Of a stretch of DNA of 64,000 bases, positions 51,912 through 63,197 are shown piece after piece. Below the pieces are notes generated by a model. It worked only from the letters and a program-made list of their open reading frames with translations, was not told the origin of the DNA and searched no databases. A program made the translations under genes and the position numbers. Every line of letters starts with the position of its first letter. The stretch's first letter is position 1. Location: assembly GCF_031845375.1 (NCBI RefSeq), contig NZ_JAVREK010000020.1, positions 56,006 to 120,005 on the forward strand, read 5' to 3'. The stretch comes from Streptomonospora wellingtoniae (GTDB taxonomy: Bacteria; Actinomycetota; Actinomycetes; Streptosporangiales; Streptosporangiaceae).

Positions 51912-52667
51912 TCACGGCAGGGTCAGACCCGAGATCAGGCTCGCGGCCAGTGGCACCACGCCGATGAGGACGAAGGCGGGCAGGAAGCACAGGCCGAGCG
52001 GAGCCGCGCTGAGAACACCGAGGCGTTGGGTGCGTGCGAGGGCGCGGACGCGGGCTGTGTCGCGGATCTCGGCGGCATGGCGTTCGAGGATGGCGGCCAC
52101 CGGTGCACCGCTCTCGCTCGCGCGCGCCAGCGCACGCCCGATCGCGGCGAACTCCTCGGTATCGGCCGCCGCGGCCCAGGCGGCCCGTGGCTCGGCACCG
52201 AGCCGCAGTTGCTCGGCGACCTCACCGAGCGAGCGCCCCAGCGGCCCGCGCAGGGACATCGCGACGGCGCCGAGCGCGTCCTCCAGGGCGCCGCCGGCGC
52301 GCAGCCCGGAAACCAGGAGGTCGACGGCAACGGGAAGCCCGGCCAGCACGCGGGCGCGGTCGGCCCGCGAGACGGTGTGCCGGTCCCCTTGTGCGAGCCG
52401 CCAGCGCAGGGCGGCCGCGATCGGCACGCCGACCAGAATCGCCGCCAGTGGGCCCGCCGCCAACAGCAGGGTCGCCGCAGGTGCGCAGGGCACGCCCCAA
52501 TGGAGCAGCAGGCGCAGCGGTACGCCGTGGGCGTGCGCGGGGCGCGGGGGATCGGGCGGGCGCAGTCGCCTCAACCGCCGCAGAGCCCGGCTGCGTGCGG
52601 ACCCGCCGCGAAGCAGGAGCACCGCGGCCGTGCCCAGCGCTATCACCGAGACTTCGACGAGCCCCAT
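51912..52667 (-). CDS. tadC: type II secretion F-domain protein, TadC-like
   Basis: 251 aa from the ATG at 52667. N-terminal and C-terminal transmembrane helices flank the T2SSF helical bundle (about 95-215: LPVAVDLLVSGLRAGGALEDAL, ARASESGAPVAAILERHAAEI). It is one of two inner-membrane platform proteins of the Tad pilus. It lies 7 bp after tadB. Confidence 0.87.
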   Translation of the reverse strand: MGLVEVSVIALGTAAVLLLRGGSARSRALRRLRRLRPPDPPRPAHAHGVPLRLLLHWGVPCAPAATLLLAAGPLAAILVGVPIAAALRWRLAQGDRHTVSRADRARVLAGLPVAVDLLVSGLRAGGALEDALGAVAMSLRGPLGRSLGEVAEQLRLGAEPRAAWAAAADTEEFAAIGRALARASESGAPVAAILERHAAEIRDTARVRALARTQRLGVLSAAPLGLCFLPAFVLIGVVPLAASLISGLTLP

Positions 52668-52674
52668 CGCGAAC

Positions 52675-53532
52675 TCACGCCATCCCTGTTTCGGTGAGCA
52701 CTCGGCGCGCCATTCTGTGCGTCCAGAACAGGCCGGCCGCATCCAGCAGGAGACCGACTGCCAGGCACGCGAGGCCGACGGGCGTGCTGAACAGGAAGGC
52801 CAGCGGCGATCCGCCCAACGCAGTCGCCATCCCGAGGCCCAGCACGGGTAGGGCGCTGAGCATCACGGCGGTGGCGCGCGGCCCGGCGAGTTGGGCGCCG
52901 ACCTCGCGCCGCAGCGCCTCGTCCGCGGTCAGCGACACCGACAGCCGGTCCACGACGTCCGCAAGCCCGGCGCCGGTGTTCGTCGCCACACGCCAGCAAG
53001 CGGCGAGCTGACCGAGTCCTTCTGCGCCGCGGGCCTCGGCGAGGGCGAGTAGCACGGGCACCGGGTCCTGCCCGCTGCGCGCGGCCGCGGTCAGCGGGGC
53101 GAGCTCGCGCTCGGTCTCGGCGTCGAGCTCGCTGACCGCAGCGGTCACGGCCGCACCCGGATCGCGTCCCGCGCGCAGCTCGGCGGCCAGGACTCGGCAC
53201 AGTTCGACGGCGGCTCGCCGCCGCCTGCTCTGCACGCGCCCCGCGGCGAGCCGGAGCCGCGCGCGAAGGCGCTGCGCGATCGGGAGCGCGCGCGTACCGC
53301 CCCACCTCCTGCCGCCGCGCCGCTCCTCACGGGACCTCAGGGCACGCAACCGGACCACCGCGGTGGCGGGTGTGAGGTGGACCGCGACCAGTCCCGCGGC
53401 GCCGAACAAGAGAAGCCGGCCCGCCCGCTCGGCCAGCCACTGCGAAACGGCCGGTACGGGCTCGGGGAGGAGGGCGGGGAGGAGGCTCAGGTGCGTCGGT
53501 GCGGACAAGGCGACGGATGTGCATGTCGACAT
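52675..53532 (-). CDS. tadB: type II secretion F-domain protein, TadB-like
   Basis: 285 aa. The T2SSF domain (about 105-235) has LCRVLAAELRAGRDPGAAVTAAV and LAACWRVATNTGAGLADVVDRLSVSL; transmembrane helices lie at the N-terminus and near 240-275. Partner of TadC and of the ATPase encoded upstream. Confidence 0.87.
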   Translation of the reverse strand: MSTCTSVALSAPTHLSLLPALLPEPVPAVSQWLAERAGRLLLFGAAGLVAVHLTPATAVVRLRALRSREERRGGRRWGGTRALPIAQRLRARLRLAAGRVQSRRRRAAVELCRVLAAELRAGRDPGAAVTAAVSELDAETERELAPLTAAARSGQDPVPVLLALAEARGAEGLGQLAACWRVATNTGAGLADVVDRLSVSLTADEALRREVGAQLAGPRATAVMLSALPVLGLGMATALGGSPLAFLFSTPVGLACLAVGLLLDAAGLFWTHRMARRVLTETGMA

Positions 53533-53889
53533 GTGGACTCCGAACGTGGGTTGATTGTGGGCCAGGTTGGCTAGTTCGGCGATGGAATCCCGGAGCGGCC
53601 GACGGTTCCCCGCCTTTGTGGGTGGATTCGGCTCCGCATCGGTGGCCGGCGGGAAAGCGTGGAGCGGCGCCGGGCGTCGGCGTGCGGACAGGTTCTGCGC
53701 CCTGTGGCCGGTGCGGCCGGTCGACTCTCCGGTGCCGGCGGCAAAGGGTGCGGTCCAGTCGGCTGGGGCGGGCTTGCGCGTGTTGCTCTGCCGGGGGCGA
53801 GGGGGCGGGCGGTGCGGATCGGAGTGCGGCCTCGGGAGCGCGATGAACCGCGGTGCGGCACGGGCGGCGCCGTGGAACGGTCGGCCGTG
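53533..53889. other. gap inside the tad operon, no gene seen
   Basis: 357 bp between tadA and tadB on the minus strand. Open frames have unlikely composition and no ribosome site; the gap is unusually long for this operon and may contain an internal promoter. Confidence 0.5.
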
Positions 53890-55164
53890 CTACGGGGAGC
53901 TGCCCGGGGAGCCGGCGAAGGACTCCCCGACGTCGGCTCCCGCGGCCGGTGGGTCGCGCCAGGCGGAGCCGATGTGGGTCAGGAGGTCGGGCAGTGCCGT
54001 GTGTTCGGTGAGCGTGCCGTCCGGGGAGAAGGAGACCGCCGGGGAGGCCTGCACGGTTCCGGCGGGTTCGCGGCGCAGCACGCGCACTTCGGCGACGCGG
54101 CGCGTGCCTTCCGGGCGGCGCGCCAGATAGACGACCAGCGCGTGCGTGGCGGCCAGTTGGCTGTGGACGGCCTCCCTGCCGAGCCCAGCGGCGCAGGCGA
54201 GCGCCTCGATCCGAGCGGGGACGTCGGCCGCCGCGTTGGCATGCAGGGTGCCGCAGCCTCCTTCGTGGCCGGTGTTCAAAGCGTTCAGCAGGATTACGGC
54301 CTCCGGGCCGCGAACCTCCCCCACGACGAGGCGGTCGGGGCGCATGCGCAGGGCTTGGCGTACCAGGTCGTGCAGGCCCACTTCGCCGGTGCCCTCGATG
54401 TTGGGCGGGCGGGCCTGCAACCGCACCACGTGGGGGTGGTCGGGACGGAGTTCGGCGGAGTCCTCGACCAGCAGTACCCGCTCTTTCGGGTTCGCGAGGG
54501 ACAGTAGCGCCGAGAGGAGAGTGGTCTTGCCCGTACCGGTGCCTCCCGAGATGAGGAACGCCGAGCGTGAGGTGACCAGGCAGCGCAGCAGCCGCGCACC
54601 CGCCGCGGGGACCGTGCCGCATGAGACCAGCTCCGCGAGCGTGAACACGGAGCGGCGCGGCAGCCGCAGCGAGAGGCAGACCCCATCGGGGGATACCGGC
54701 GGAAGTACCGCATGCAGGCGACCGCCGCTGGGCATCCGGGCGTCGACCCATGGGGCGGCGGCGTCGAGGCGGCGTCCGGCCTGGGCCGCGAGGCGCTGTG
54801 CAAGGCGACGCAGGGAGGCGTCGTCGGGGAATCGGATGCCGGGAGCGGGCCGCAGCCCCGACCCGTCGTCGATCCACACCTCCGCAGGGCCGTTGACCAG
54901 GATGTCGGTGATGCGGGGGTCGCTGAGCAGGGGGTCGAGCGGGCCCGCACCTGCGATGTCGGCCCGCAGCAGCCGCACGAGTGCCAGCACTTCGGCATCC
55001 CCGAGGACGGAGCCCTCGGCACGCACGGCCGCCGCCACGCGAGCGGGGGCCGGGTCGCCTCCGTCGCGCGCCAGCCGTGTGCGCACAGCCGCGAGCAGGT
55101 CGGGATCGGCGCCGGAAGGGGACGGCTCGGCCGTCCGCATGTTCGCGGCGTACCCGTTCTCCAC
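53890..55164 (-). CDS. tadA: TadA/CpaF secretion ATPase
   Basis: 424 aa from the GTG at 55164 (AAAGGA 8 nt upstream); an ATG at 55140 lacks a ribosome site. The N-terminal domain has DPRITDILVNGPAEVWID; the motor has Walker A GGTGTGKTT, the Asp box LLVEDSAELRPDHPHVVRLQ, and GHEGGCGTLHANAAADVPARIEALA (His box). It powers pilus assembly. Confidence 0.92.
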   Translation of the reverse strand: MENGYAANMRTAEPSPSGADPDLLAAVRTRLARDGGDPAPARVAAAVRAEGSVLGDAEVLALVRLLRADIAGAGPLDPLLSDPRITDILVNGPAEVWIDDGSGLRPAPGIRFPDDASLRRLAQRLAAQAGRRLDAAAPWVDARMPSGGRLHAVLPPVSPDGVCLSLRLPRRSVFTLAELVSCGTVPAAGARLLRCLVTSRSAFLISGGTGTGKTTLLSALLSLANPKERVLLVEDSAELRPDHPHVVRLQARPPNIEGTGEVGLHDLVRQALRMRPDRLVVGEVRGPEAVILLNALNTGHEGGCGTLHANAAADVPARIEALACAAGLGREAVHSQLAATHALVVYLARRPEGTRRVAEVRVLRREPAGTVQASPAVSFSPDGTLTEHTALPDLLTHIGSAWRDPPAAGADVGESFAGSPGSSP

Positions 55165-55359
55165 GTGGGCGATCCTTTCGTCCAGGCGACGAGGTCGCGT
55201 GCGACGGGGCGGGCCGCAGGGCCGGCGACCGCGGGCCCCTCCGGGGTCCGGATCGGGCGGCCGCCTGATCCGCGCATTTCCTCGCTTCCGCGATCTCCGG
55301 CGCGGCCCCCAATTCGGATAGCGACGATGAATGATCAAAACGTCTGATCCATATGTTTC

Positions 55360-56634
55360 CTATGCAAATGCACGTCCATTCGGGCAATCACCGGTTCTGC
55401 GGTCGGATCGCCCCGAGCGTCGGGCACTGTGGGTGGACCGCCGCCGTTCGGCCGGGACGCGGCCCCGCCGGACCGCCCAGCGCGCCGCCAGGCCGACGGG
55501 CTGCGGCGGAGGCCGCGAGCGATGTGCGGGCGCCGGCGGGCGCGGGGACCCTGCCTGATCGACCGGTCGCGGGGGCAGGAGGCCTGCGAGCAGCCGGTCG
55601 GCGCACTCGGCCAGCGGCGAGGAGCGGGTGTCGGCGGGCACCGTGCCGTTGCGGAGCCTGCGCGTTAGGCCGCGCTCGAGCCGGAGGCGGCCCGCGACGG
55701 GAAGGCCGAGGGTGCGGGCGACATCGGGAGCGGTCACCGCCGATGAGCCCTTGCGTACGACCAGCCGCACGTCGCCAGCGGTCCGCCGTAGGCGCGGCAC
55801 CGCCCGGGCGGCCGCGAACACCGCGGGCACCTCGGCCGGCGTCACCAGGAGCACGACGGAAGCGCGGCGCAACGCCTCATCGGCCGCCGGATCGGGGGCC
55901 CGCGGCAGGTCCGCGACCACGAGGTCCGCACCGCGGACGGCGCAGTCGAGGACGGCGCGCATCGCCGTGGGCGGAACGGGGGCGGCGGGCCCCTGCCCCC
56001 AGGTGACGAGTGCGGCGCCGCATACATCCGGCAACCGGGAGCGCAGCGCCGACCAGTTCAGCCGCCCCTGGCGGGCGACGAGGTCGCCCCAGCGGTCGCC
56101 GGGCGCCTCCTCCCGTCCTAGGAGGGCGTCGAGGCCGCCCCCCAACGGGTCGGCGTCGACGAGTGCGCTTTGCAGCCCCGCGCGGCGCGCCGACAGGGCC
56201 AGCGCGATCGCGAGCAGGCTGGCTCCCGCGCCGCCTCGGCCGCCGACGACCGCGACCACGGGCGCGCGCCCGGCGCGGGCGTGGGCGGAGTCGGTGAGCA
56301 GGCCCGCCAGCCGCGATTCGTCGGCGGGCAGGGACAGGACCGCCCCGGCGCCGACGCGCAGCGCGGCCTCCCACGCCTCGGCGCCGTGCACGGAGTCGCC
56401 CAATCCGGCGACGAGTACGTGCCGCCGCGGTTCGGGGGCCAGCCGCGCAAGGGCAGGCAGGAGGTCGGCGCCGACGACGACCAGCGGGGCGCGGTCCCAT
56501 TCGGGCACAGCCTGGGCGGCGTGGTGGGCGACGGTGGCCTCGACCCCGGCCGCGGCCGCCAGGCGGAGGAGGTCGTCCAGCAGGCGGGGGTCCTCGGTGA
56601 CGAGGAGGGGGCGGGCAGGGGCGGACGGGTCCAT
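55360..56634 (-). CDS. ssd: CpaE/Ssd-like (septum-site-determining) MinD-family protein
   Basis: 424 aa. An N-terminal receiver-like region (about 10-110) lacks clear phospho-acceptor residues. The MinD-type domain has a degenerate P-loop GGRGGAGASLLA (no GKT) and DADPLGGGLDALLG. The C-terminal 60 aa are Arg/Pro-rich. The family heads Tad operons in actinobacteria (Rv3660c type) and affects septum formation. GGGAGG precedes the ATG. Confidence 0.87.
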   Translation of the reverse strand: MDPSAPARPLLVTEDPRLLDDLLRLAAAAGVEATVAHHAAQAVPEWDRAPLVVVGADLLPALARLAPEPRRHVLVAGLGDSVHGAEAWEAALRVGAGAVLSLPADESRLAGLLTDSAHARAGRAPVVAVVGGRGGAGASLLAIALALSARRAGLQSALVDADPLGGGLDALLGREEAPGDRWGDLVARQGRLNWSALRSRLPDVCGAALVTWGQGPAAPVPPTAMRAVLDCAVRGADLVVADLPRAPDPAADEALRRASVVLLVTPAEVPAVFAAARAVPRLRRTAGDVRLVVRKGSSAVTAPDVARTLGLPVAGRLRLERGLTRRLRNGTVPADTRSSPLAECADRLLAGLLPPRPVDQAGSPRPPAPAHRSRPPPQPVGLAARWAVRRGRVPAERRRSTHSARRSGRSDRRTGDCPNGRAFA

Positions 56635-56847
56635 GGGGCCTCCCGGTTCGGACTGCGCTCATCCCACGCTCGCCGGACGGGAGGTCCCGGCGAAAGTCCG
56701 ATCCCCAGCCTGTGGACGGGAGGGCCGAGCGCCCCGCGCCGGAGAGCGGCGCAAGGGCGAGCGGCCCGGCGGGGGTACGCGCACCACCCTTGTTCGGCGT
56801 CCGCGCGCCAGTGCCCCGGAGGCCGCCGGCCCGCGATCATTGCCGGT

Positions 56848-57567
56848 ATGCGAACGATTCTGCGCCGCCTCGCCGCCGACACCCGCTACACGCTCCTCTG
56901 CCTGCCCCTGTCCGTCGTCGGCTTCGTCCTGGTGGTTGCGGGTTTGGCGCTGGGCGCCGGTCTGCTGCCGGTCGTGCTGGGCCTGCCCGTCGCCGCTGTG
57001 ACGCTGCGCGCCGCCCGCGGAATCGCGAGCGTCGACCGGGCCTGGCTCACCAACGTGCTGGTCTCCCCGCCGGCGCCGCCGGGGTACCGGTCCGCGCCCG
57101 CCGGGGCCGGAGCGTGGCGCCGGCTGACTGACCCGCTGCGGTGCGCCCAGAGCTGGTTCGACGCGCTGGGGGCCGTTCTGCGGCTGCCGGTGGCCGTGGC
57201 CGGCTTCGCCGTTGCGGTCACCTGGTGGTCGCTGACGCTGGGCGGTCTGCTCTACCCGGTCTACGGACCTGTGACCGCGCGCATCCCGGGCAACACAACC
57301 CTCGCTGAGCTGATGGGCCTGGGCGCGGGCTACGGGCCGGCCCTCGGGATCTGCCTCGGCATCGGTGCCGCCGCTGCACTGACGCTTCCCGCGGCGGTGC
57401 GCTGCGCCGCCCTGCTGGTGGCGGGCGTGGGCCAGGGCCCCGTGGCCGTCGGCGCGCTCCCCGCTTCCTACGGAACCGGCGGGGTCGACGGCCGCCGAGG
57501 GCCGGGAGCAGGCAGTGACGGCGCCGGCGCCCCTCCTCGGCGGATGTCGACCACCGCCCTCGGCTGA
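56848..57567 (+). CDS. sensor-domain (PF13796-like) membrane protein
   Basis: 239 aa. Four hydrophobic segments: two near residues 15-58 and, after a loop with YRSAPAGAGAWRRLTDPLRCAQSWFDALGAVLRLPVAVAGF, two more near 120-205. This is the pattern of the putative sensor domain usually fused to histidine kinases; here it stands alone without a kinase. It is divergent from ssd. Confidence 0.8.
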   Translation: MRTILRRLAADTRYTLLCLPLSVVGFVLVVAGLALGAGLLPVVLGLPVAAVTLRAARGIASVDRAWLTNVLVSPPAPPGYRSAPAGAGAWRRLTDPLRCAQSWFDALGAVLRLPVAVAGFAVAVTWWSLTLGGLLYPVYGPVTARIPGNTTLAELMGLGAGYGPALGICLGIGAAAALTLPAAVRCAALLVAGVGQGPVAVGALPASYGTGGVDGRRGPGAGSDGAGAPPRRMSTTALG

Positions 57568-57630
57568 GGAGGGCGCGGTGCGCCCCGGGCCGGGCCGCTC
57601 GATGACGCCGCGGCCCGGCCCGGACATGAC

Positions 57631-57664
57631 GACGGCCCCCGCCGGGGGGATAGCGGGGGCCGTC
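57631..57664 (+). terminator. terminator-like hairpin after the sensor gene
   Basis: GACGGCCCCCGC / GCGGGGGCCGTC, perfect 12 bp; a second hairpin (CCGGCTCT/AGAGCCGG) follows at about 57672-57696. Confidence 0.75.
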
Positions 57665-58429
57665 TGACGGGTCCGGCTCTGGGGGGGAGAGCCGGGACCG
57701 TTCCCGGATAAGTCTCGGTCGCCGGGTGGTGCGCCCGGCGTGGTCCGGCCCAGGGCCGCACCATCGCCATATCGTCACATAGGCGGGGAAATTGCACCAG
57801 AGTCGAACACGGACCATTCCACGGGGTGCGCGCTGAGGGGAGTAGCCAGGGGGTGCGGCACCTCGACAATAGGTATAGCACGGGACGCTACCACGGCGAA
57901 TTGGCGCTCTGCCGATCTTTGACCTTCCAGGCCTTTTCAGCGGCGGGCAGTCGGCGTACAAAGGAAGGACAAGGTGGATTGGTGATCCACCGAACACGGG
58001 AGCCGGGTACCCACGCGTTGCCAAGCCGCAGGAGGCTCGTCCAGGTCAGGGAGAAATCCCTGGTCGGACTATGATCGAGCACGCATGATAGCCCGGCCCT
58101 CCGTGCTCACGGCGGTGCCCTGGCTCCGGCTCCCGGGCCGGGCGGGGTGCCGCTCGTTTTTTTCGCGCGGACCCCAAAGAAGGTCCCGAATCGGGCAAAT
58201 CGTCTCTCTGATTGCCGAGTGAAAGTCGTGGACGACACGCCTCGTCCGAGAGGCCACGGCGCTGTTCAGACCTGAAGGCGGGCCGCGCGGAGCCTCTGCG
58301 GGGTCCGCGGGGGCCGACGGGCGGGCCCGCACGGCGAGGCGCGGCAGGCAAGCGTAATCGGATCGAGATATGCGGAGTCCCGCGCCACCGGCGATCCGGG
58401 TGACCCGGTTGCGCCCGCGGTGCGGCGGA
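57665..58429. other. 765-bp convergent gap with structured, AT-richer stretch
   Basis: No protein-coding frame is convincing. Between about 57900 and 58110 the sequence is AT-richer and contains hairpins such as GTGGAT/ATCCAC (near 57973-57989), CAGGGA-GAAA-TCCCTG (near 58047-58062) and GAGCACG/CGTGCTC. A non-coding RNA is possible but I match it to no known family. Confidence 0.4.
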
Positions 58430-59230
58430 TCAGCCTCGCTGCAGGGCCTCGCACGTGGCGAGCGAGTCGCGAGCGCCGGCGGCCACGGCACGGCAGCAGA
58501 ACGCGACCCACGCGCCGACGCCCTCTGGGGTTCCGGCCAGATAGCCGCGCAGCGCGGGCCCGTACTCCTCGCGCAGCTCCAGGTAGCCCAGCTCGGTGGG
58601 CACGAGCGACTTGGGGTCGAGCCCGCGCGCGATCAGCGTCAGCCGCTCCGCGGCGCGCGCGACCACGCCGTCACCCCAGCCGAAGGGGCGCAGGACCGCC
58701 AGTTCGCCGTGCACCACCGCGCCCACGACCGGGGCCGGAACCGCCGCCCGCGAAGCCAGCACGGTGTCCAGGGCGTCGAGCCGCGCCGCGACCTCGCCGG
58801 GCCGGGGCGCCGGGCCGAGTCCGAGCGGGTCCCCCGCCGGTTCGCCGGCGGCGCGCGGGCGGCCCAGTGCGTCCTCGTCGGCCCCGTCCGCCGCCGCGAG
58901 CGCGTGCAGCCGGGCGAGCACCTGGCGCGGCGCCTTGGTCCAGGTCTCGGCGAGCAGCCCGAGTTCGCCGGAGACGCGCAGGGCACCCTTGATGCGCGGG
59001 TCGTCGCTGCTTCCGGCGCGGACCTGCTCCAGGTCGGCGCCGGCGCCGTCGAGCACCGCCGAGGCGCGGGCGCCGCGCAGCGCCGACTCCATGGACACGT
59101 CGCTGCTGCGCCTGCGCAGGATGCGGTGGCCCAGGAGGCGGTCGACCACGGCGCGGGCCTCGCCCACTGCGGCGTCGACACCCGGGAGGTCGGCCACCGG
59201 CTGCAGGGGCTCATCGGGAACTGAACTCAC
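58430..59230 (-). CDS. degenerate Fic-like protein
   Basis: 266 aa from the GTG at 59230, with TAGGCT 7 nt upstream and no usable Shine-Dalgarno. Helical throughout. VVHGELAVLRPFGWGDGVVARAAERL aligns with the Fic motif region (H-x-F-x-D/E-G-N-G-R), but the catalytic His is Arg and the GNGR loop is WGDGV, so AMP-transfer activity is unlikely. It converges on the sensor gene and lies divergent to acs. Confidence 0.65.
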   Translation of the reverse strand: MSSVPDEPLQPVADLPGVDAAVGEARAVVDRLLGHRILRRRSSDVSMESALRGARASAVLDGAGADLEQVRAGSSDDPRIKGALRVSGELGLLAETWTKAPRQVLARLHALAAADGADEDALGRPRAAGEPAGDPLGLGPAPRPGEVAARLDALDTVLASRAAVPAPVVGAVVHGELAVLRPFGWGDGVVARAAERLTLIARGLDPKSLVPTELGYLELREEYGPALRGYLAGTPEGVGAWVAFCCRAVAAGARDSLATCEALQRG

Positions 59231-59354
59231 GCCCTCAAGCCTACTCACCGGTAGGGCGTGGGAATGTCCGTCCATCGGCCCGGAAAGACCGCCCGTCCCC
59301 AGGGGAGACCGTCCGTCCACAGTCCCCGGACCGGCCCCTTGTATGTTGCCACCA

Positions 59355-59370
59355 CCACTTGATGAAGTGG
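59355..59370 (+). promoter_or_regulatory. palindrome upstream of acs
   Basis: CCACTT-GATG-AAGTGG, perfect 6-bp arms, 52 bp before the acs start. It looks like an operator; the binding protein is unknown. Confidence 0.45.
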
Positions 59371-59422
59371 GTTCTACCACACGATATGTTCTGTGGACCG
59401 GATTAAGTAAGGAGACTTTACA

Positions 59423-61402
<1,980 letters not shown>

Positions 61403-61449
61403 CCGATGTCTGCCCGCCGCCCCGGCGGGCGGTGTCCCGGGCACGGTGT

Positions 61450-61525
61450 CGGCGGCCGCTCAGCGGCCGCCGATCTCGGGGACGGGCGGGTCCACCGTCC
61501 GCGAGCGGCGGACCCGCCCGTCCCC
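61450..61525 (+). terminator. two strong hairpins after acs
   Basis: CGGCGGCCGCT/AGCGGCCGCCG (61450-61472) and a 16-bp perfect stem, GGGGACGGGCGGGTCC (61478-61493) with GGACCCGCCCGTCCCC (61510-61525). Confidence 0.8.
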
Positions 61526-61681
61526 GGCCGCCGCACGTGTGCGGGGCGCCCGGCCCCAGCGCTTCCCGCCCGCGGACGCGTTCACGCGCCCGCGGCGGAT
61601 GGGGGCGGCGTGTGGGAACGCCTGCGACACCGGATGTGCGAGGATGCTGAGGACGTCCGCCGAGTGAAGGGAGCAGTCTCC

Positions 61682-62119
61682 ATGCCCGAGACGCGGTCGG
61701 GTCTCCAGGAGCCTGAAGAGTTCGACGCCGCCGAACACTCCCTCGGCGAGCTCGTATCCGAGGCGCGCGGGAGCATGACCCGGCTCGTGCGCCTGGAGGT
61801 CCAGCTCGCGAAGCTGGAGCTGGCCCGCGACGTCCAGAAGATCGGCATGGGCGCCGGTCTCGCCGTGGTCGCCGCCGTGCTGGCGCACATGTTCCTCATC
61901 CTGGTCGCGATCACCGCCGGACTCGGCATCATGGCGGCGGGGTTGGCGCCTTGGCTCTCCTTCCTGATCGTCACCGTCGTCTTCCTGCTGATATCGGGGC
62001 TCCTCCTCTTCCTCGCGCTGCGCCAGTTCCGCAAGCGCCAGGGCTTCCCGCTCACCGGCGCGGCCGTCGCGAGCACGCTTTCGGCGCTCCGCCGCGACAA
62101 CCGCACCTCCAACGGCTGA
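61682..62119 (+). CDS. holin-like (PF07332) membrane protein
   Basis: 145 aa from the ATG at 61682 (GGGAG upstream). An acidic, amphipathic N-terminal 55 aa (SLGELVSEARGSMTRLVRLEVQLAKLELARD) is followed by two transmembrane helices (about 60-85 and 90-115) and a basic tail. This is the Rv3669-type family called phage holin, though a lytic role is not implied. Confidence 0.82.
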   Translation: MPETRSGLQEPEEFDAAEHSLGELVSEARGSMTRLVRLEVQLAKLELARDVQKIGMGAGLAVVAAVLAHMFLILVAITAGLGIMAAGLAPWLSFLIVTVVFLLISGLLLFLALRQFRKRQGFPLTGAAVASTLSALRRDNRTSNG

Positions 62120-62140
62120 CCGCAGCGGCACCGGTGTGCG

Positions 62141-63052
62141 GTGACTGACGAGTCCGCCGTCCTGATCGACGGTCCGTGGGCCCACCGGAGCGTGAGTGCG
62201 GCCGGTACCAGGTTCCACATCGCCGAGGCCGGCGACGGGCCCCTGGTGCTTCTCCTGCACGGCTTCCCGCAGTTCTGGTGGGCCTGGCACGGCCAGCTGA
62301 CCGCACTGGCCGACGCCGGCTACCGCGCCGTCGCCGTAGACCTGCGCGGCCACGGGGCCAGCGACAAGCCGCCGCGCGGCTACGACCTGATCACCCTGGC
62401 CTCCGACGCGGCCGGGTTGATCCGCGCGCTCGGCGAGGCCGACGCGGTCGTCGTCGGGCACTCCACCGGCGGCATGCTCGGCTGGACGATGGCCGTCTAC
62501 TTCCCCAAGACGGTGCGCCGCCTGGCGGTGCTGTCGATGCCGCACCCGCGGCGGATGCTGGCGGGAATGCTCACCCGCGGGCAGGGATGGGCGGGTCGGC
62601 ACGTTTTCGGCTTCCAGGCGCCGGTCGTGCCCGAGCGCCGCCTCACGGCCGACGGCGCCCAGCAGGTCGCCGACATGCTCCACGCCTGGTCGCGACCGGG
62701 CTGGCCCGACCAGGAGACCGAGCGCCACTGCCGCGACGCCTTTCTCATCCCCGGGGTGGCGCACAGCTCCCTGGAGTACCACCGCTGGCTGTTCCGCTCC
62801 CAGGTGCGCCCGGACGGCCGCCGCTACATGCGCCGGATGCGGCGCCCGGTCACCGTGCCGACCCTGCACATGCACGGTGCACTCGATCCCGTGGTGCTGC
62901 CCGAGACGGCCCGCGGTTCCAGCCGCTACGTCGAGGCGCCCTACCGCTGGCGCACGATCGAGGGGGCCGGGCACTTCCCGCACCAGGAGCGGCCCGAGCT
63001 CGTCGATCCCGCGCTGATCGGGTGGCTGGGCGACCCGGAACCCGACAGCTGA
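62141..63052 (+). CDS. alpha/beta hydrolase, EphE position but Ser nucleophile
   Basis: 303 aa. LLHGFPQFWWAW carries the oxyanion hole, the nucleophile elbow is GHSTGG (Ser), and DPVV and GHFPHQE supply acid and His. Epoxide hydrolases have Asp at the elbow, so despite the synteny with ephE this copy should act as an esterase-type hydrolase. It lies 21 bp after the holin-like gene. Confidence 0.88.
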   Translation: MTDESAVLIDGPWAHRSVSAAGTRFHIAEAGDGPLVLLLHGFPQFWWAWHGQLTALADAGYRAVAVDLRGHGASDKPPRGYDLITLASDAAGLIRALGEADAVVVGHSTGGMLGWTMAVYFPKTVRRLAVLSMPHPRRMLAGMLTRGQGWAGRHVFGFQAPVVPERRLTADGAQQVADMLHAWSRPGWPDQETERHCRDAFLIPGVAHSSLEYHRWLFRSQVRPDGRRYMRRMRRPVTVPTLHMHGALDPVVLPETARGSSRYVEAPYRWRTIEGAGHFPHQERPELVDPALIGWLGDPEPDS

Positions 63053-63197
63053 CCCGCACCGCACACCCGCCGGTCCGTTCGTCCGGGCAGGCGGCCTCCC
63101 CACCCGGGGCCCGCTTCGGCCGCATGTCCGGGTGCACAATGGGCACAGGCACAGATCGGGCACAGCGCCGTCGGCACGGAGATCAGGAGCGGCGAGG

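Noticed and set aside
57960..58080. c-di-AMP or cobalamin riboswitch in the gap before the Fic-like gene
   Set aside because: The conserved core strings of those riboswitches are missing and neither flanking gene starts downstream of it.
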